Source of the DNA: Rhinopomastus cyanomelas
Lineage: Eukaryota; Chordata; Aves; Bucerotiformes; Rhinopomastidae
DNA: 64,000 nt
Direction: 5' to 3'
Assembly: GCA_013400115.1 (NCBI GenBank)
Contig: VXBP01001090.1
Span: forward strand, 3,165-67,164
Shown: piece after piece, positions 35,203 to 47,283 of the stretch
How the letters are laid out: every line of letters begins with the position of its first letter
Position numbering within the stretch: the first letter of the stretch is position 1
The notes under the pieces: model-generated
Databases searched by the model: none
Told to the model about the DNA's origin: nothing
The model's input: the letters and a program-made list of their open reading frames with translations, nothing else
Position numbers and translations under genes: made by a program

Positions 35203-36157
35203 CACTAAGCGTTGCCAACTGACTGCAACACCACATCTCGCTTTTCCAAGCAATACTAGTGCTGTGCGATGCCTACTCCAAGGACAAGTTTAACTACTCC
35301 AGGTCACACTGAGTTATAAAGCAAAAGATGTGATCGCTTTCACCTACAGAAAATTAGGCTTAATCCAGCGAGCTCTACATGTCTGACAAAACTGCAGCAG
35401 GCATCACACTCACTGCACCTCCGATGTACACACTCGTGTCTGAACAGTCATTACTCAAGACTTTTCCTCAACACACAACTCACTGCCTTCTCTTTCCTGA
35501 GCACTGGGCCACAAAGTTTTGTGAACAAGCTCAGTACTCACCTTGAGTCCTGGGTACAGACTTGGGCACCAAAGTTTCAGAAGGACATTGAGGGGCTGGA
35601 GTGGGGCCAGAAAAGGGCAACGAGGGTGGGGAAAGGTTGGAGAACAGGCCCTATGGAGAGCAGCTGAGGGAAGTGGGGTNCACTAAGCGTTGCCAACTGA
35701 CTGCAACACCACATCTCGCTTTTCCAAGCAATACTAGTGCTGTGCGATGCCTACTCCAAGGACAAGTTTAACTACTCCAGGTCACACTGAGTTATAAAGC
35801 AAAAGATGTGATCGCTTTCACCTACAGAAAATTAGGCTTAATCCAGCGAGCTCTACATGTCTGACAAAACTGCAGCAGGCATCACACTCACTGCACCTCC
35901 GATGTACACACTCGTGTCTGAACAGTCATTACTCAAGACTTTTCCTCAACACACAACTCACTGCCTTCTTTTTCCTGAGCACTGGGCCACAAAGTTTTGT
36001 GAACAAGCTCAGTACTCACCTTGAGTCCTGGGTACAGACTTGGGCACCAAAGTTTCAGAAGGACATTGAGGGGCTGGAGTGGGGCCAGAAAAGGGCAACG
36101 AGGGTGGGGAAAGGTTGGAGAACAGGCCCTATGGAGAGCAGCTGAGGGAAGTGGGGT
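35203..36157. repeat. 477-bp direct duplication around a single N (probable assembly artefact)
   Basis: 35203-35679 and 35681-36157 have the same length, are in the same orientation and differ at one base seen (C at 35492, T at 35970). They are separated only by N at 35680. The unit ends in the middle of a group-C CR1, which continues normally after the second copy. This pattern is typical of two contig ends that overlap but were not merged. Confidence 0.92.
35531..35679 (+). mobile_element. CR1, group C, truncated at the assembly gap
   Basis: It stops at N 35680. The same sequence plus the rest of the element follows in the duplicate. Confidence 0.9.
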
Positions 36158-36522
36158 TATTGAGTCTAGAGAAGAGGAGGCTGAGAGACCTTATTACTGC
36201 CTACAGCTAACTACAAGTAGGTTACAGGGAGGCTGGTGTTGGTCTCTTCTTCCAAATTCCTAATGATAGGATGAAGGGAAATGGCCTCAAGTTGCATCAG
36301 GGGAGGTTTCCATTGGATATTTGAAAGAATTTCTTTGCTGAGAGAGTGGTTGGGAACTGAAACACCGAAGGAGGCCATGGGGTCCCCATCCTTGGAGGTG
36401 TTCAAAAACTGAGTAGCTAGTACTGGAGGCCATGGTCTAGGGGTTAGGGAGCTGTTGGGCTGAGGGCTGGACTTGCTGATCCTGGAGATCCTTTCTAGCC
36501 ATTATGATTCTATGATTCTGTG
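36009..36522 (+). mobile_element. CR1 3' end, group C
   Basis: 'cagtactcaccttgagtcc' to 'gattctatgattctgtg'. Confidence 0.94.
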
Positions 36523-36986
36523 AAAGAGTTCTGCATCTCCAGTCATATTTGTAAAAGTCACATTCATTTCTCCTCTCCCTTTTTGAGCATCAGGTAATGA
36601 TTTAGAAGGCCTGAAGCTATCATGGAAATGTTCATGCACTAGGATCCTTGTTTGATTTGTTTCCACACAGTGAAGCAGGTATAAGATGCAACGTGTAAAG
36701 CTTTTCAAGAGATCATTGGTTCTCCATCCACCAAGAAACTTTTTCCAAAGCATCACATCCTCCTAACATTTACCATTATAACAACTAAAACAGCAAAGCT
36801 AGCTGAAAGGACTTAAATTCACAACGAAACAGCCAAATTCAATGAACCTACCAAAATACAAGATATCTGGTCAGAAGTACTGACTACAAGAACTAAGCAA
36901 AACTATAATCAGGCATTCGTTTCTCTGCCAGTTTCCACCCACAACAGACTTCTACTTCCTGCTCAGCAGATGCCAAGGGTTATGTA

Positions 36987-37205
36987 TTCAGGAACACCAT
37001 CACCTTCTACAGAGCATTACCCATAGAAGACTACCACCTTCTGCACTACATCACCACCTTCAGATAGGCACCATCCATAGAACTCCTTCATTATCATACA
37101 GGCATCATCCACACTATACCACCACTTTCAGATAGGCAACTCCCATAGAACACCACCATGTTCCAGAGAACATCACCCATAGAGTACCAGCATATTCAGA
37201 TGGGT
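36987..37205 (+). repeat. Degenerate tandem repeat, 68-bp period
   Basis: TTCAGATAGG-type motifs start at 37059, 37127 and 37195 (68 bp apart). CCATAGA motifs fall at 37021, 37075, 37143 and 37177 (68 between the middle two, 34 for the last). This suggests an old minisatellite with a 34-bp half unit. Confidence 0.7.
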
Positions 37206-37265
37206 AGTATTTTGGCAGCTCTTCCAATGAGTGAAGTATGAGGCATATAGGAGCAGCACATTTGA

Positions 37266-37905
37266 TTCACAGAATCACAGCATGTCAAGGATTGGAAGGG
37301 ACCTCAAAATATCATCCAGTTCAATCATCCTGTCACAACAGGATACCCCAGATCCAGTCGCACAGGAACACAGCCAGGCAGGTTTTAAACGTATCCAAGA
37401 GAAGGAGACTCCACAACCTCCCTGGGCACCCCCCTTCCAGGGCTCTGTCACCTTCACTGGGAAGAAGTTCCTTCTCACACTTATGTGGAACCTCCTTTGT
37501 TCTAGCTCACACCCACTGCCCCTTGTTCTATCATTAGACAACACTGAGAAGAGCCTGACTGCATCCTCCTGAAACCCACTCCACATATTTGTCAACATTT
37601 ATGGAGTCACTCCACAGGCTCCTTTTTTCCAAGCTCAAGACACCCAGGTACCTCAGCATTTCCTTATCAAGGAGATGTTCCACTCCTTTCATCATCTTTT
37701 TGGCTCTATGCTGGACTCTGTCCAGTAGCTCTGGGTCCCTCTGGAAATGAGGGGCTCTGGAACCAGAGACAAGATTCCAGATGTGGTCTCACCAGGGCAG
37801 AGTAGAGAAGAGGAGGAGAACTTCTCTCCATCTCCTAACCATCTCTCTTCTGATCCACCCCAGGAAGCTGTTTGCCTTCTTTTCCATGAGGGCCCATTGC
37901 TGGAT
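37266..37905 (-). mobile_element. CR1 3' end, group A, about 640 bp
   Basis: 'gaatcacagcatgtcaagg' to 'gagggcccattgctgg'. Confidence 0.94.
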
Positions 37906-38510
37906 TGATGCTGCTAATTTTATTGCTTATATTAAATTACCTAGGGCACACAACATGATTTCTCACCTCTCCGTTTGCACCACAATGACCATCATGGTCA
38001 GCCTTGCACAGCATGTTCACCAAACAACAAAAAGACACTAAATCACTCATTCGGATTTCACAGAATTGACTTCAATTAATTCTGAGACTTTTTGATACCT
38101 TGCTCAAGGGATGTTTGCATCCAGTTCCAGAGTATCACAGCAGATCAAGCTGTGAGCCTCTAGGTTGAGGAGTCAGAGAAGGAATTAAGGCCCTTCTTAA
38201 AATACGATCAAGGCAGATACCAGTGTTGAAAATTACTAACATAAAAATAACTCATTAGCACATCGATTAATTCAGTTAAGTTTTCCTTTAAGGCAAAGCA
38301 AAACCAAGTCTCTACAACAGGAACTCTTAAGCTTCCCTTTCCCTCTTTACCACGACTTCACATCTTTCAGTCCAATTTTCCAAGCAAAATAACTTCTACC
38401 GAGAGAGCATGTCTGGAAAGTTTCATTGCCAGCCTGGTGCTTTCCATAAAGAGGCACTGAATTCTAACAGTTTTGTTTGCAACTTCTCCAGAAACTCACT
38501 TCAAACTTAC

Positions 38511-38945
38511 AGAATCATCAAATCATTCAGGCTGGAAAAGACGCCTGGGATCACAGAGTCCAACCATCAACCCTACTCTGTAAGTTCACCCCTAAATCAC
38601 ATCCCCCAACACTACATCTAAACAACTTTTAAACACTTCCAGGGATGGAGACTCAACCATCGCCCAGGCAGCCCATTCCAGTGCCTGACCACTCTCTCCG
38701 GGAAGAATTTCTTCGTGTTGCCCAGACTAACCCTCCCCTCTGCTTCTGTCACTAATGATCTGTGAGAAGAGACCAGCACCAACAACTCTACAGTGTCCTT
38801 CGGATAGCTGTAGAGAGCAATGAGGTCTCCTCTTACTCTCCTCTTCCTCCAGTTAAACAGCCCCAACTCCCTTAATCTCTCCACATAAGATTTATTCTCC
38901 AGGCCCTTTACTAGCTTCATTGCCCTCCTCTGCAAAAACTTCTCC
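38511..38945 (-). mobile_element. CR1 3' end, group B
   Basis: 'aatcattcaggctggaaaag', 'caaccctactctgtaag'; ORF2 C-terminal frame open for about 109 codons. Confidence 0.94.
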
Positions 38946-40547
38946 ATAAACTCATTTCAAACATCTCCATAAAGCTTAAACGATGCCTTTTGTTTATTCA
39001 AAACCTGCCGTCCCTACAGCCAAGTATGATGCCTGTTTATTTTACAGATACATGGGTGTTTCTCATTTACTTCTAACCAGTACTGCAACCTTTTACTATT
39101 CCTAAATATCAATCCAGACAGTTAAAGTCATGGTTGTGATTGAATGCAATCCAAGCAGTAAAACTACACTATGACAGAGCCCATAGAGTTCTCTAAGTTC
39201 CCAAGCGAATTTTTTTCCTCTATCTATCAGCAGTTACTTGGTATCAGTTAGACTCCCTGTGTTACCAGAATCAGCCTAAAACTCTTCACCAACATTCTTT
39301 GGGAACTGTAAAGGACAGAAAAACCCCACACCTGAGCAGCTTTATTGCTGTTTGTGAATTCAAGGTACCCTAATCCTATTTCAGATTCTTTAGTACTTGA
39401 GTTTCAGGAGAAAAAGGGATGTTTCTTCTTTTTTTCTGGATTAAGCTCTAAATATTTCGTGACCAGCAAATTATTTGGTAACGTTAACTCCTTAGAACAT
39501 AGTTAAGAGGGGAGAGGAACAAACCAGTCTCCCAGAGACTGTGGCATGTGTGCTACACGCATGGGAAAACCTCACCAGACAGATTCTGCAATGCTTCTAG
39601 ATTACTTCCCACAGCCAAAACTGAATGTTTGAGGACAATGCTCCTCCCTAAGAAAGTTCCTGCTTCACATCTGCCCAATATTCACGATTCTTACCTGTCT
39701 GTGCTGAGCACACTGCTCACACTCCCATGCACATCCCAACACAGAGCTAAAAATACCTTCCAATGGTCTAGAACACTGGCTTTTCAAGCAACTACTCAAA
39801 GACTGAAAATCCAACTGAACCTTGGAAAATCTAGCTTCAAATGTGCTAACTGAGCCCTTCAAACCCCCACTTCTGGAACCTTTCCATCACGTTAACCCTC
39901 TATTTGCAGCTCCTTATACCTGAGGCCTTGCTAAAGGCTGTTTGCTCTTGTGCTTAGCAGTGCAGTTTTTCCCAAACAATAAACAGGGGCAGCCGATGGG
40001 ATTAGGGTAGGACAAAGGTGCAGCTGACTCAAGGGATCAATTAGAAAGCATCGGGACTTGTGCCTTTTGTTCAGCCCCTGTTTCACTAACAGTTTCTGCC
40101 TGTTCAGCTCGAGCGTACGGCAGATGCGAAACGCCATGCTACGAGGCACCAGCACCGTAAATGAGACAGAATCAACCCGCTCTCATCACCACCTACCCCT
40201 GTACCACTTGTTATACAGCTCTGATACCTCCTTGAAGTTTTACCCGATGCATCACGATTTCAGGCGGATGCTCACAGCTCCCTGCCCAACAAAATCACAT
40301 CAAGCATCTCTATTTTTCTCGGTGAATTTTTAACGTTCAATAAAGACTCTCGAGTTGCCTTTTCCAAGCTAAAAAGCATCTGAAATCCAGCCACTGGTAC
40401 TCTAATCCCACAGCTCAGGTGCAGCTCTCCCACGAAAGCTGCTATCACATTCCCAAGCCCGCCAGCAGGATGACAAGCAATTTCCAGCCCCATGCAGGTT
40501 GCTCGTGACAGGTTATGGCTACAACAAAAAACATTTGCGATACTTAC

Positions 40548-40607
40548 AGAGTGCTTCTCCTGCTGGCCCATAACTCCATGGTTAGCTGGGATCGCAAGTG
40601 GTTTCAT
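40548..40607 (-). CDS. RAPGEF2: RAPGEF2 alternative first coding exon (short isoform start)
   Basis: The 60 coding nucleotides, ATG to the donor gtaagtatcg, encode MKPLAIPANHGVMGQQEKHS. This matches the N-terminus I remember for the shorter annotated RAPGEF2 protein. It ends in phase 0 and joins LPADFTKL in the next exon, so it replaces the three upstream long-isoform exons, including the first cNMP-like domain segment. The start was chosen because the upstream reading frame, although open, shows no family similarity. The ATG context is weak (cattATGa). The 5'UTR very likely continues upstream; a possible acceptor (tacattcag) lies about 24 nt before the ATG, so a spliced 5'UTR cannot be excluded. 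Confidence 0.93.
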
Positions 40608-41450
40608 AATGAAGAAACAGAAGCCAAACTGAATGTACACATCATGTACCAATTTCTTACGTATGGCAAGTCACCCTCTACAGCACTGTATGAACAAGAG
40701 GAGGAGGGGGGGAAGCCAAGCCGGAGCTAAAAGTGTCACTCGTGGAAAGCTCCAGCCCCCCCTTGCACTTGTAGTGCAGAGCAGCGATCCAAACGACAGC
40801 GTTAGGCTCCATTTTTGCAGCGCCGAAAGTGTAAGCATGTCAGGACGCACCGAGCCCAAGGAAACCCTATGCAGTCAGCGTTCAGCCAAGGGGAAAAACC
40901 CATGCCCTAAGCCTGAGGAATAGGAAAGAAAAGGAAAAAGGAGGAAAAAGAAAAGAAAAAAAAAGCTAAAATGGCTGACTGACTGCACAGAGACTCCCTC
41001 CAAAAGGTTTCACAGAGTGTTCTGGTAGTGAGGGTGCAGGAAGCAGCCCCCAGCATTCAGCCGAGCATTGTTAATACTCCTGTTTCATTTGCAATCGCTG
41101 GCACACGCAGCCTCCCCCCTCTCGCCACCACCACCCTCCACTCCCCAAAAATCAGGGCAGAGCACGCGAATAGGGACCTCCTCCCCTGGCTGCTAATGAT
41201 GCCGCCAGAGTAGTGACCAGTGATCTCCGTTCCACTCAGCTAACCAAGTTTGCACAATTAATCTGCGCAGCACGACAGTGACGGACGGGTCGGTTTACGA
41301 TGCCCGTTTCTCACCATCGTGACGAGCACATCAGCCGCCCGAAGAGTCAGCGACAGAGACAGAGCCACTGCACAGTTACACACACACACACACACACACA
41401 CTCTCTCCCCAAGAATCATGAGGCTGAATGCAATACGCCAATATAATTAC
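40608..41450 (-). promoter_or_regulatory. Candidate internal promoter and 5'UTR of the RAPGEF2 short isoform
   Basis: No CR1 is seen here, unusually for this window, and CpG is retained in several clusters (for example 41250-41370 and 40780-40860) against a CpG-poor background. It lies directly upstream of the MKPL... start. On the gene strand a GCCATTTT element (YY1-type consensus) occurs near 40970, followed by a pyrimidine-rich stretch. Several upstream ATGs occur, including a very short open frame (starting MGFSPLAER) near 40900. A (CA)n tract lies near 41.4 kb. No TATA box was assigned and the transcription start is not known. Confidence 0.4.
41378..41408 (+). repeat. (CA)n-(CT)n microsatellite
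   Basis: About 12 CA units are followed by CT units, at the far edge of the candidate promoter region. Confidence 0.95.
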
Positions 41451-42461
41451 GTTATTGTGCTTACTTTGGAAGCCCATGGCTGCAGGCAGTTGGCATAGCA
41501 ACGCACAAGGAAAGCCATTTCCTGGGTAGAAAGAATGCTTCCTTTTCTAAATAAAAAATTCCTCTTAGGATACAAACAGCATTGCTGCTTCCTGCAGAAA
41601 GCAAAGACACTCGAGTCTGGCTCTTAACCTGCACACAGGCACTCACTCACGGTAGTTCCAGTGATGTAAGTGGATTCCTCTCGCTCCTCTCCCTCCCTCT
41701 CCCCTTTATCCACCGAAATATTCAAGTCAAATGGCAGACACATTCCTCCAGGCTCGCCCCCTTCCATACTTAACCATTTCTCCCTCATTAAGGCAGAGAT
41801 GGACAATGCAGATAGAACAGCAAGCTCCTGCCTTTATCTGCTATCACACTGACAACCGAGGCAGCCCCAGAGGGGAGGGATCCATTCGATGCTGGATTCT
41901 AACAAGCCAGCACCCACATTTACCTGACCAAATGACAAACTGAACATGACTTTCCATAAAGATGAGCATAAAGCAGAGGGCTTCACATCTCCTCTCTTTT
42001 CGCCCGCACCCTAAAGAGTGCTGCTGCAGAGCTGTAAGCGTTCTGATCAAGTATTTATTAACAGGGAACCCGACGAGCTCCGACTTTCTGCAGCTTTCCC
42101 GCTAGATGCAGGCCACAGGCATCCAGGGGCTGCGGCAGGCAAACGTCCTCCAGACCCCTTCGAAACGTCATCTCAAGTCTTGCTGAACACAGCACCTGCT
42201 CCTCCTGACACACCAAACACACTGTGAGCTAAAAAGGATGCAGGATCTGGAAGAGACTGCCACACGCACAGTTCTTCCCTCTGACTGTTGTGTTACATCT
42301 TCAATTCATAATCCACAGGAATTTGGAATTCTCCCCAGTCACTCTGATGCAGCTGCACCTGTCCTTGTGTTAAACCAGCACTGCAGAGGTGCTGGAACTC
42401 CACATGAAATGCACTCTGGCACCAAACCCACCATCAGCCCTGTATGATGTTTCGGGAGGTG

Positions 42462-42556
42462 GGTTAGTGGTTCAGGGTTACAGGGTGGATGGACGGACAG
42501 ACTGGATGACCTTGAAAATCTTTTCAAACCTTGCTGATTCTATGATTCTATTCTGT
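42462..42556 (+). mobile_element. CR1 3' terminus, B-like
   Basis: 'gactggatgaccttgaaaat' to 'gattctatgattctatt'. Confidence 0.88.
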
Positions 42557-42585
42557 GTAGATCTAAAATGCTCCCAAACCCACAG

Positions 42586-42662
42586 CAGACTATGCTGGGT
42601 TGGAAGGGACCTCTAGAGGTCATCTAGTCCAACCCTCCTACAACAAGCAGAGCCATTAACAC
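42586..42662 (-). mobile_element. CR1 3' terminus, group E
   Basis: 'gttggaagggacctctagag' and 'acaacaagcagagccatt'. It sits tail-to-tail with the preceding CR1, 30 bp apart. Confidence 0.9.
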
Positions 42663-43022
42663 AGATCTCTACATATACAACACGTCATTGAAAACAAAGG
42701 GACCATCTGGGTTTCAAGTAACTACAAAGCTTCAAAGTCCTTTTTTTACTACCAAAAACAATAGAAAAGAGACTGAACGACTGTTGCAGAGGCACAAACG
42801 CACCAGAAAAACTGGTATCATGGAACACTGCTGTCATACAGCATGCAGCTGCCTTCCACAGCAACATATCTGCTGAGAATGAGTTTGGCTCGTTACATAG
42901 TCATTTCATTTTAATGACAATGACTACCAGTAAATAAAGTTACACAGACTACAATTTGTTTCCACTAGTTCAGCAGAAAAAGATCCTGAAGCATCCGGTT
43001 TATTTTCTGCGCAGCTATTCTG

Positions 43023-43675
43023 ATCATAGAATCATCCTGGCTGGAAAGGACCTCCAGGACCAGCAAGTCCAGCCCTCACCCCAACAGCTCCGTGACTCCC
43101 AGACCATGGCCTCAAGTGCTCTAGCTACTCTGTTTTTAAACACCTCCAAGGATGGGGACTCCACCACCTCCCCGGGTAACCTCTTCCAGTCCCCAATTAC
43201 TCTCTCAGCAAATAACATCTTCCTAAGATCCAATCTAAACCTCCTCTGATGCAACTTGATGCCATTTCCCCTCATCCTATCATCAGGAATTTGGTAGAAG
43301 AGACCAACACCAGCCTGGCTAGAATCTCCTTTGAGGTAGCTACAGAGAGCAAGAAGGTCTGCTCTCAGCCTCCTCTTCTCTAGACTAAATACCCCAGTTT
43401 CCTCAGCCGCCCTCCACAGGGCCTGTTCTCCAGCCCTCTCCCCAGCCTTCACTGGCCCAACCCTAGCCACTCATTGACCTTCTGATACTGTGGCACCCAA
43501 AACTGGACCCAGTACTCAAGGTGGGATTCTCATGAGTGCAGAGTACAGGGGCACCATCACCTCCCTGCTCCTACTGTTCTTGATACAGGCCAGGATGCCA
43601 TTGGCCTTCTTGGCCACTTGGGTACCCTTCTGGCTCCTGTTCAGCCAGCTATGGACTAGAACCGTGAGCCCCCTT
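43023..43675 (-). mobile_element. CR1 3' end, group C, about 650 bp
   Basis: 'atcatagaatcatcctggc' to 'ctagaaccgtgagcccc'. It has readable ORF2 C-terminal frames. Confidence 0.94.
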
Positions 43676-44204
43676 TCTGCCACACAGCTCTTCAGCCACA
43701 CTTCCCCAGACCTAAGGACACTTCCATCCTGCACATTTGAAATGGAACGTATTTGCATTTATGACACTGGTGTCCTTGGTCATCTGCTATCCGGTGAAAG
43801 TTATTTCCTCAAGGACTCAATGACACAAATTAGTTTAGAACTGTTAAGAATTTGCAATGTTCAAGCACAACTAACCAGTTATTTATAAACATTAACTTAT
43901 GCTTCGAGCCTTGTAAAAAAGTCTGATGCTGAGTGCAATCAATTTTCTGATGAAGTACCGGCCAGAAATATCTGAAAGGAAGTTATTCATCCTAGGACGC
44001 TCAGAAAAACCTTGTCTAGCTCAAAACGTAAGAATTAAAATCCTCTGGAATCTGATTTGGTGGCCTTGTACTTAACACCACAAGCAGGATTTGAGCAGGG
44101 TGGGTTAGGCTCCTCTCAGGCACAAAAAGAAACCAAATACAGTTCTGCTGATGTAGGACATTACAGTCCTGAAGAGCAAGTGAGCGCTTATAGCCCAGAG
44201 AGCC

Positions 44205-44806
44205 AACTGTGTCTTGGGCTGCAGCAAAAGAAGCAGTGACAGTTGGTTGAGGGAGGGGATTCTCCCCCTCTGCTCTGCACTGCTGAGGCCCCACCTGGAG
44301 TCCTGGGTCCAGTTCTGGAGCCCCCAACGTCAGAAGGCCATAGAGCTCCTAGGTGGTGTCTGGATGCTCAGAGGGCTGGAGCACCTTCCCTCTGAGGACA
44401 GGCAGAGTAAATTGGAGTTCTTCAGCTTGGAGAAGAGAAGGCTCCAGGTGACCTTGGAGCAGCTTCCAGTCTCTGAAGCAAGGAGGCTCCAAGAAAGCTG
44501 GGGGAGGGCTTTTGACACGAGTGGTAGTGAGAGCACAAGGGGGAAGGGTTTCAGCCTTGAAGAGGAGAGATGGAAGTTGGACATGAGATACCAACTCTTT
44601 GCTCTGAGGGTGGGGAGATGCCGGAACAGGTTGCCCAGGGCAGTTGTGGCTGCCTTGTCCCTGGCATTGTTGAAGGCCAGGTTGTCTGGGGCCCTGAGTA
44701 ATCTGCTCTAGTGAAGGTGTCCGTGCTTGTGCAGAGCATTGGAGCTCGATAGTCTTTAAGGTCCCTTCCCACCCTGGCCACTCTATGATTCTGTGATTCT
44801 ATGATT
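44205..44806 (+). mobile_element. CR1 3' end, group G, about 600 bp
   Basis: 'tgggctgcagcaaaagaag' to 'tctgtgattctatgatta'; an open frame of about 165 codons covers the ORF2 C-terminus. Confidence 0.95.
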
Positions 44807-44878
44807 ATGTCTCTGCCAAAACTTGTCATCACTCCCTGTCACCAAAGAATTCTAAATGATATCCAACACCACAAAGTG

Positions 44879-45112
44879 AAGAGGGAGGTTTACATTGGAT
44901 CTCAGGATGAAGTTCTTCCCTGAGAGAGTGGCTGGGGACTGGAACAGGCTGCCCAGGGAGGAGGTGGAGTCCCCATCTCTGGAGGTGTTTAAAAAGCAAG
45001 TAGCTAGACCACTGGAGGCCATGGTCTGGGGGTTAGGGAGCTGTTGGGCTGAGGGCTGGACCTGATGCTCCTGGAGATCCTTTCCAGCCAGGATGATTCT
45101 ATGATTCTATGA
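44879..45112 (+). mobile_element. CR1 3' end, group C
   Basis: 'gggaggtttacattggatc' to 'gattctatgattctatga'. Confidence 0.94.
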
Positions 45113-45570
45113 ATCAAATAAATAGAAAAAAAGACCAAGGAATAAGGCAGAAGCCCCACAATCCATGGAAACATTCCCAGTGAAGGGACTATCATACCGA
45201 TACTACACAGTTGTGTGGGCAGAACAGAGACAGCTAAATTGAAGAGTACAAGAATGAAGCACATAATTTTAAGGAAAAGAAGGCAGGAGTAATTGGCTTC
45301 CCTCCACCCCACTTGGAAAGAAATGGAGGTTTAACACTCAACTTGAAGCTGAAGGCTATTGGACATAAAAGTGGTAGGTTCCCAGGAGCATGCTTCTGGG
45401 TTTTATAACATCAAGACTGTGCCACTATTATCAGAAAGATTACTGAACTCTCTGATCCTCCAACAGGAATTAAAACCACCAGCTGAAACCACTAAAAATC
45501 AAAACCAATCCTTCACTCCAAAGGCTACAACATTCCCACAGTATGAAAGTTTTATTCTAATCATTTACAA

Positions 45571-45832
45571 CCCCAGTGATAGGACAAGGGGCACCAAGTG
45601 CGTGGAACAGAGGAGATTCCAGATCAATGGGAACTTGTTCCCAGTGAGGATGACAGAGCGCTGGAAGGAGCTGCCCAGGGGAGTGTGGAGCCTCCTCTGA
45701 AGACTTTCCAGAACCATCTGGATGTGTTCCTGTGTGACCTGCCCTATGTTCTACAGTCCTGCTTGAGCAGGAGAATTGGACTTGATGACCTCTGGAGGTT
45801 CCCTTCCAACTCCCAATGATCAATGTGTCTGT
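45571..45832 (+). mobile_element. CR1 3' end, group A
   Basis: 'cagtgataggacaaggggc' to 'cttccaactcccaatgatc'. Confidence 0.92.
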
Positions 45833-46116
45833 GCATCCCACAAGTCTTAAAACGGGGAAAATCTTCCATTTAAAAAAATTTTCATTAAAAAAATCCATTT
45901 TCATTAGCATTAATTCTTAATTTTTCTATTAATTTACAGCACTCACTAAAATCTCTTACATGCAGCAATTATGATAGAACAGATGTGAAAACCTATAACT
46001 GAGGGATATTCATACTAAATGTGACAAGAAGTCCTTGTCCTAAGGAATATTACAAAACTACCACCACAACACCAGACCACATCAACTTTTCTGTAGGATT
46101 CCACATTCATTTGTGG

Positions 46117-46322
46117 GCCTGAAGCTGCCAGGGGAGGGTTAGGTTAGATGCTAGGAAGCCCTGCCTCATGGCAAGGGTGATCAGAGCCTGGAATGGACTC
46201 TGGGCATTGGTAGAGTCCTCATCCCTGCAGGTGTTGAAGAACAGCCAGGCTGTAGCACTCAGTGCCCTGGTCAGGTCCTGGGCTGGGCTGCATGAGCTCA
46301 GAGCACTTTTCCAGTCTCAACA
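46117..46322 (+). mobile_element. CR1 3' end, group D
   Basis: 'gcctgaagctgccagggg' to 'cacttttccagtctcaac'; tail decayed. Confidence 0.92.
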
Positions 46323-46385
46323 GCATCTAACACCATTATTAAATGTTAAAAGAATTTCAATAGGCAGAATGGCTACAGATGAGTA

Positions 46386-47283
46386 TCACAGTATCACAGT
46401 ATTATCAAGGTTGGAAGAGACCTCATAGATCATCAAGTCCAACCTGTCACCACAGAGCTCAAGGCTAGACCATGGCACCAAGTGCCACGTCCAATCCTGC
46501 CTTGAACAGCTCCAGAGTTGGCGACTCCACCACCTCCCTGGGCAGGCCATTCCAGTGGCCAATGACTCTCTCGGTGAAGAACTTTCTCCTCACCTCAAGC
46601 CTAAATTTCCCCTGGCGCAGCTTGAGGCTGTGTCCTCTTGTTCTGGTGCTGGCTGCCTGAGAGAAGAGAGCAACCTCCTCCTGGCCACAACCACCCCTCA
46701 GGTAGTTGTAGACAGCAAGAAGGTCTCCCCTGAGCCTCCTCTTCTCAAGGCTAAACAATCCCAGCTCCCTCAGCCTCTCCTCATAGGGCTTGTGCTCAAG
46801 GCCCCTCACCAGCCTCGTTGCCCTTCTCTGGACACGCTCAAGCACCTCAATGTCCTTCCTAAACTGAGGGGCCCAGAACTGGACACAGTACTCAAGGTGC
46901 GGCCTAACCAGTGCAGAGTACAGGGGCAGAATGACCTCCCTGCTCCTGCTGGCCACACCATTCCTGATGCAGGCCAGGATGCCACCGGCCCTCTTGGCCA
47001 CCTGGGCACACTGCTGGCTCATGTTCAGGCGGGTATCGATCAGCACCCCCAGCTCCCTTTCTGTTTGGCTGCTCTCCAGCCACTCCGACCCCAGCCTGTA
47101 GCCCTGCATGGGATTGTTGTGGCCAAAGTGCAGCACCCGGCACTTGGACTTATTGAACGCCATCCCGTTGGACTCTGCCCAACTGTCCAGGCGGTCAAGG
47201 TCCCGCTGCAGAGCCCTTCTGCCCTCCAACTCAGACACATCTGCCCCCAGCTTTGTATCATCTGCAAACTTGCTGATGACTGA
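46386..47283 (-). mobile_element. CR1, group F: youngest-looking copy, open RT C-terminal frame
   Basis: This CR1 is about 898 bp and is 5'-truncated inside ORF2. The minus-strand frame is open from the FADD motif of reverse transcriptase (KFADDTKLGADVSELEG) through the conserved ALVRPHLEYCVQFWAP and RLRELGLFSLEKRRLRGDL blocks to a stop at about 46465. That is some 270 codons without a disabling change; every other RT-bearing copy here is broken. The 3' end carries two TACTGTGA units rather than the usual ATTCTATG. It cannot move by itself because the endonuclease and most of RT are missing. Confidence 0.96.

Noticed and set aside
40058..40333. Plus-strand open frame of 91 codons near the alternative first exon
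   Set aside because: No similarity, and antisense to the short-isoform intron.
46555..47283. Plus-strand open frame of 242 codons
   Set aside because: It is the antisense shadow of the well-preserved CR1 ORF2 frame on the minus strand and has no family similarity.
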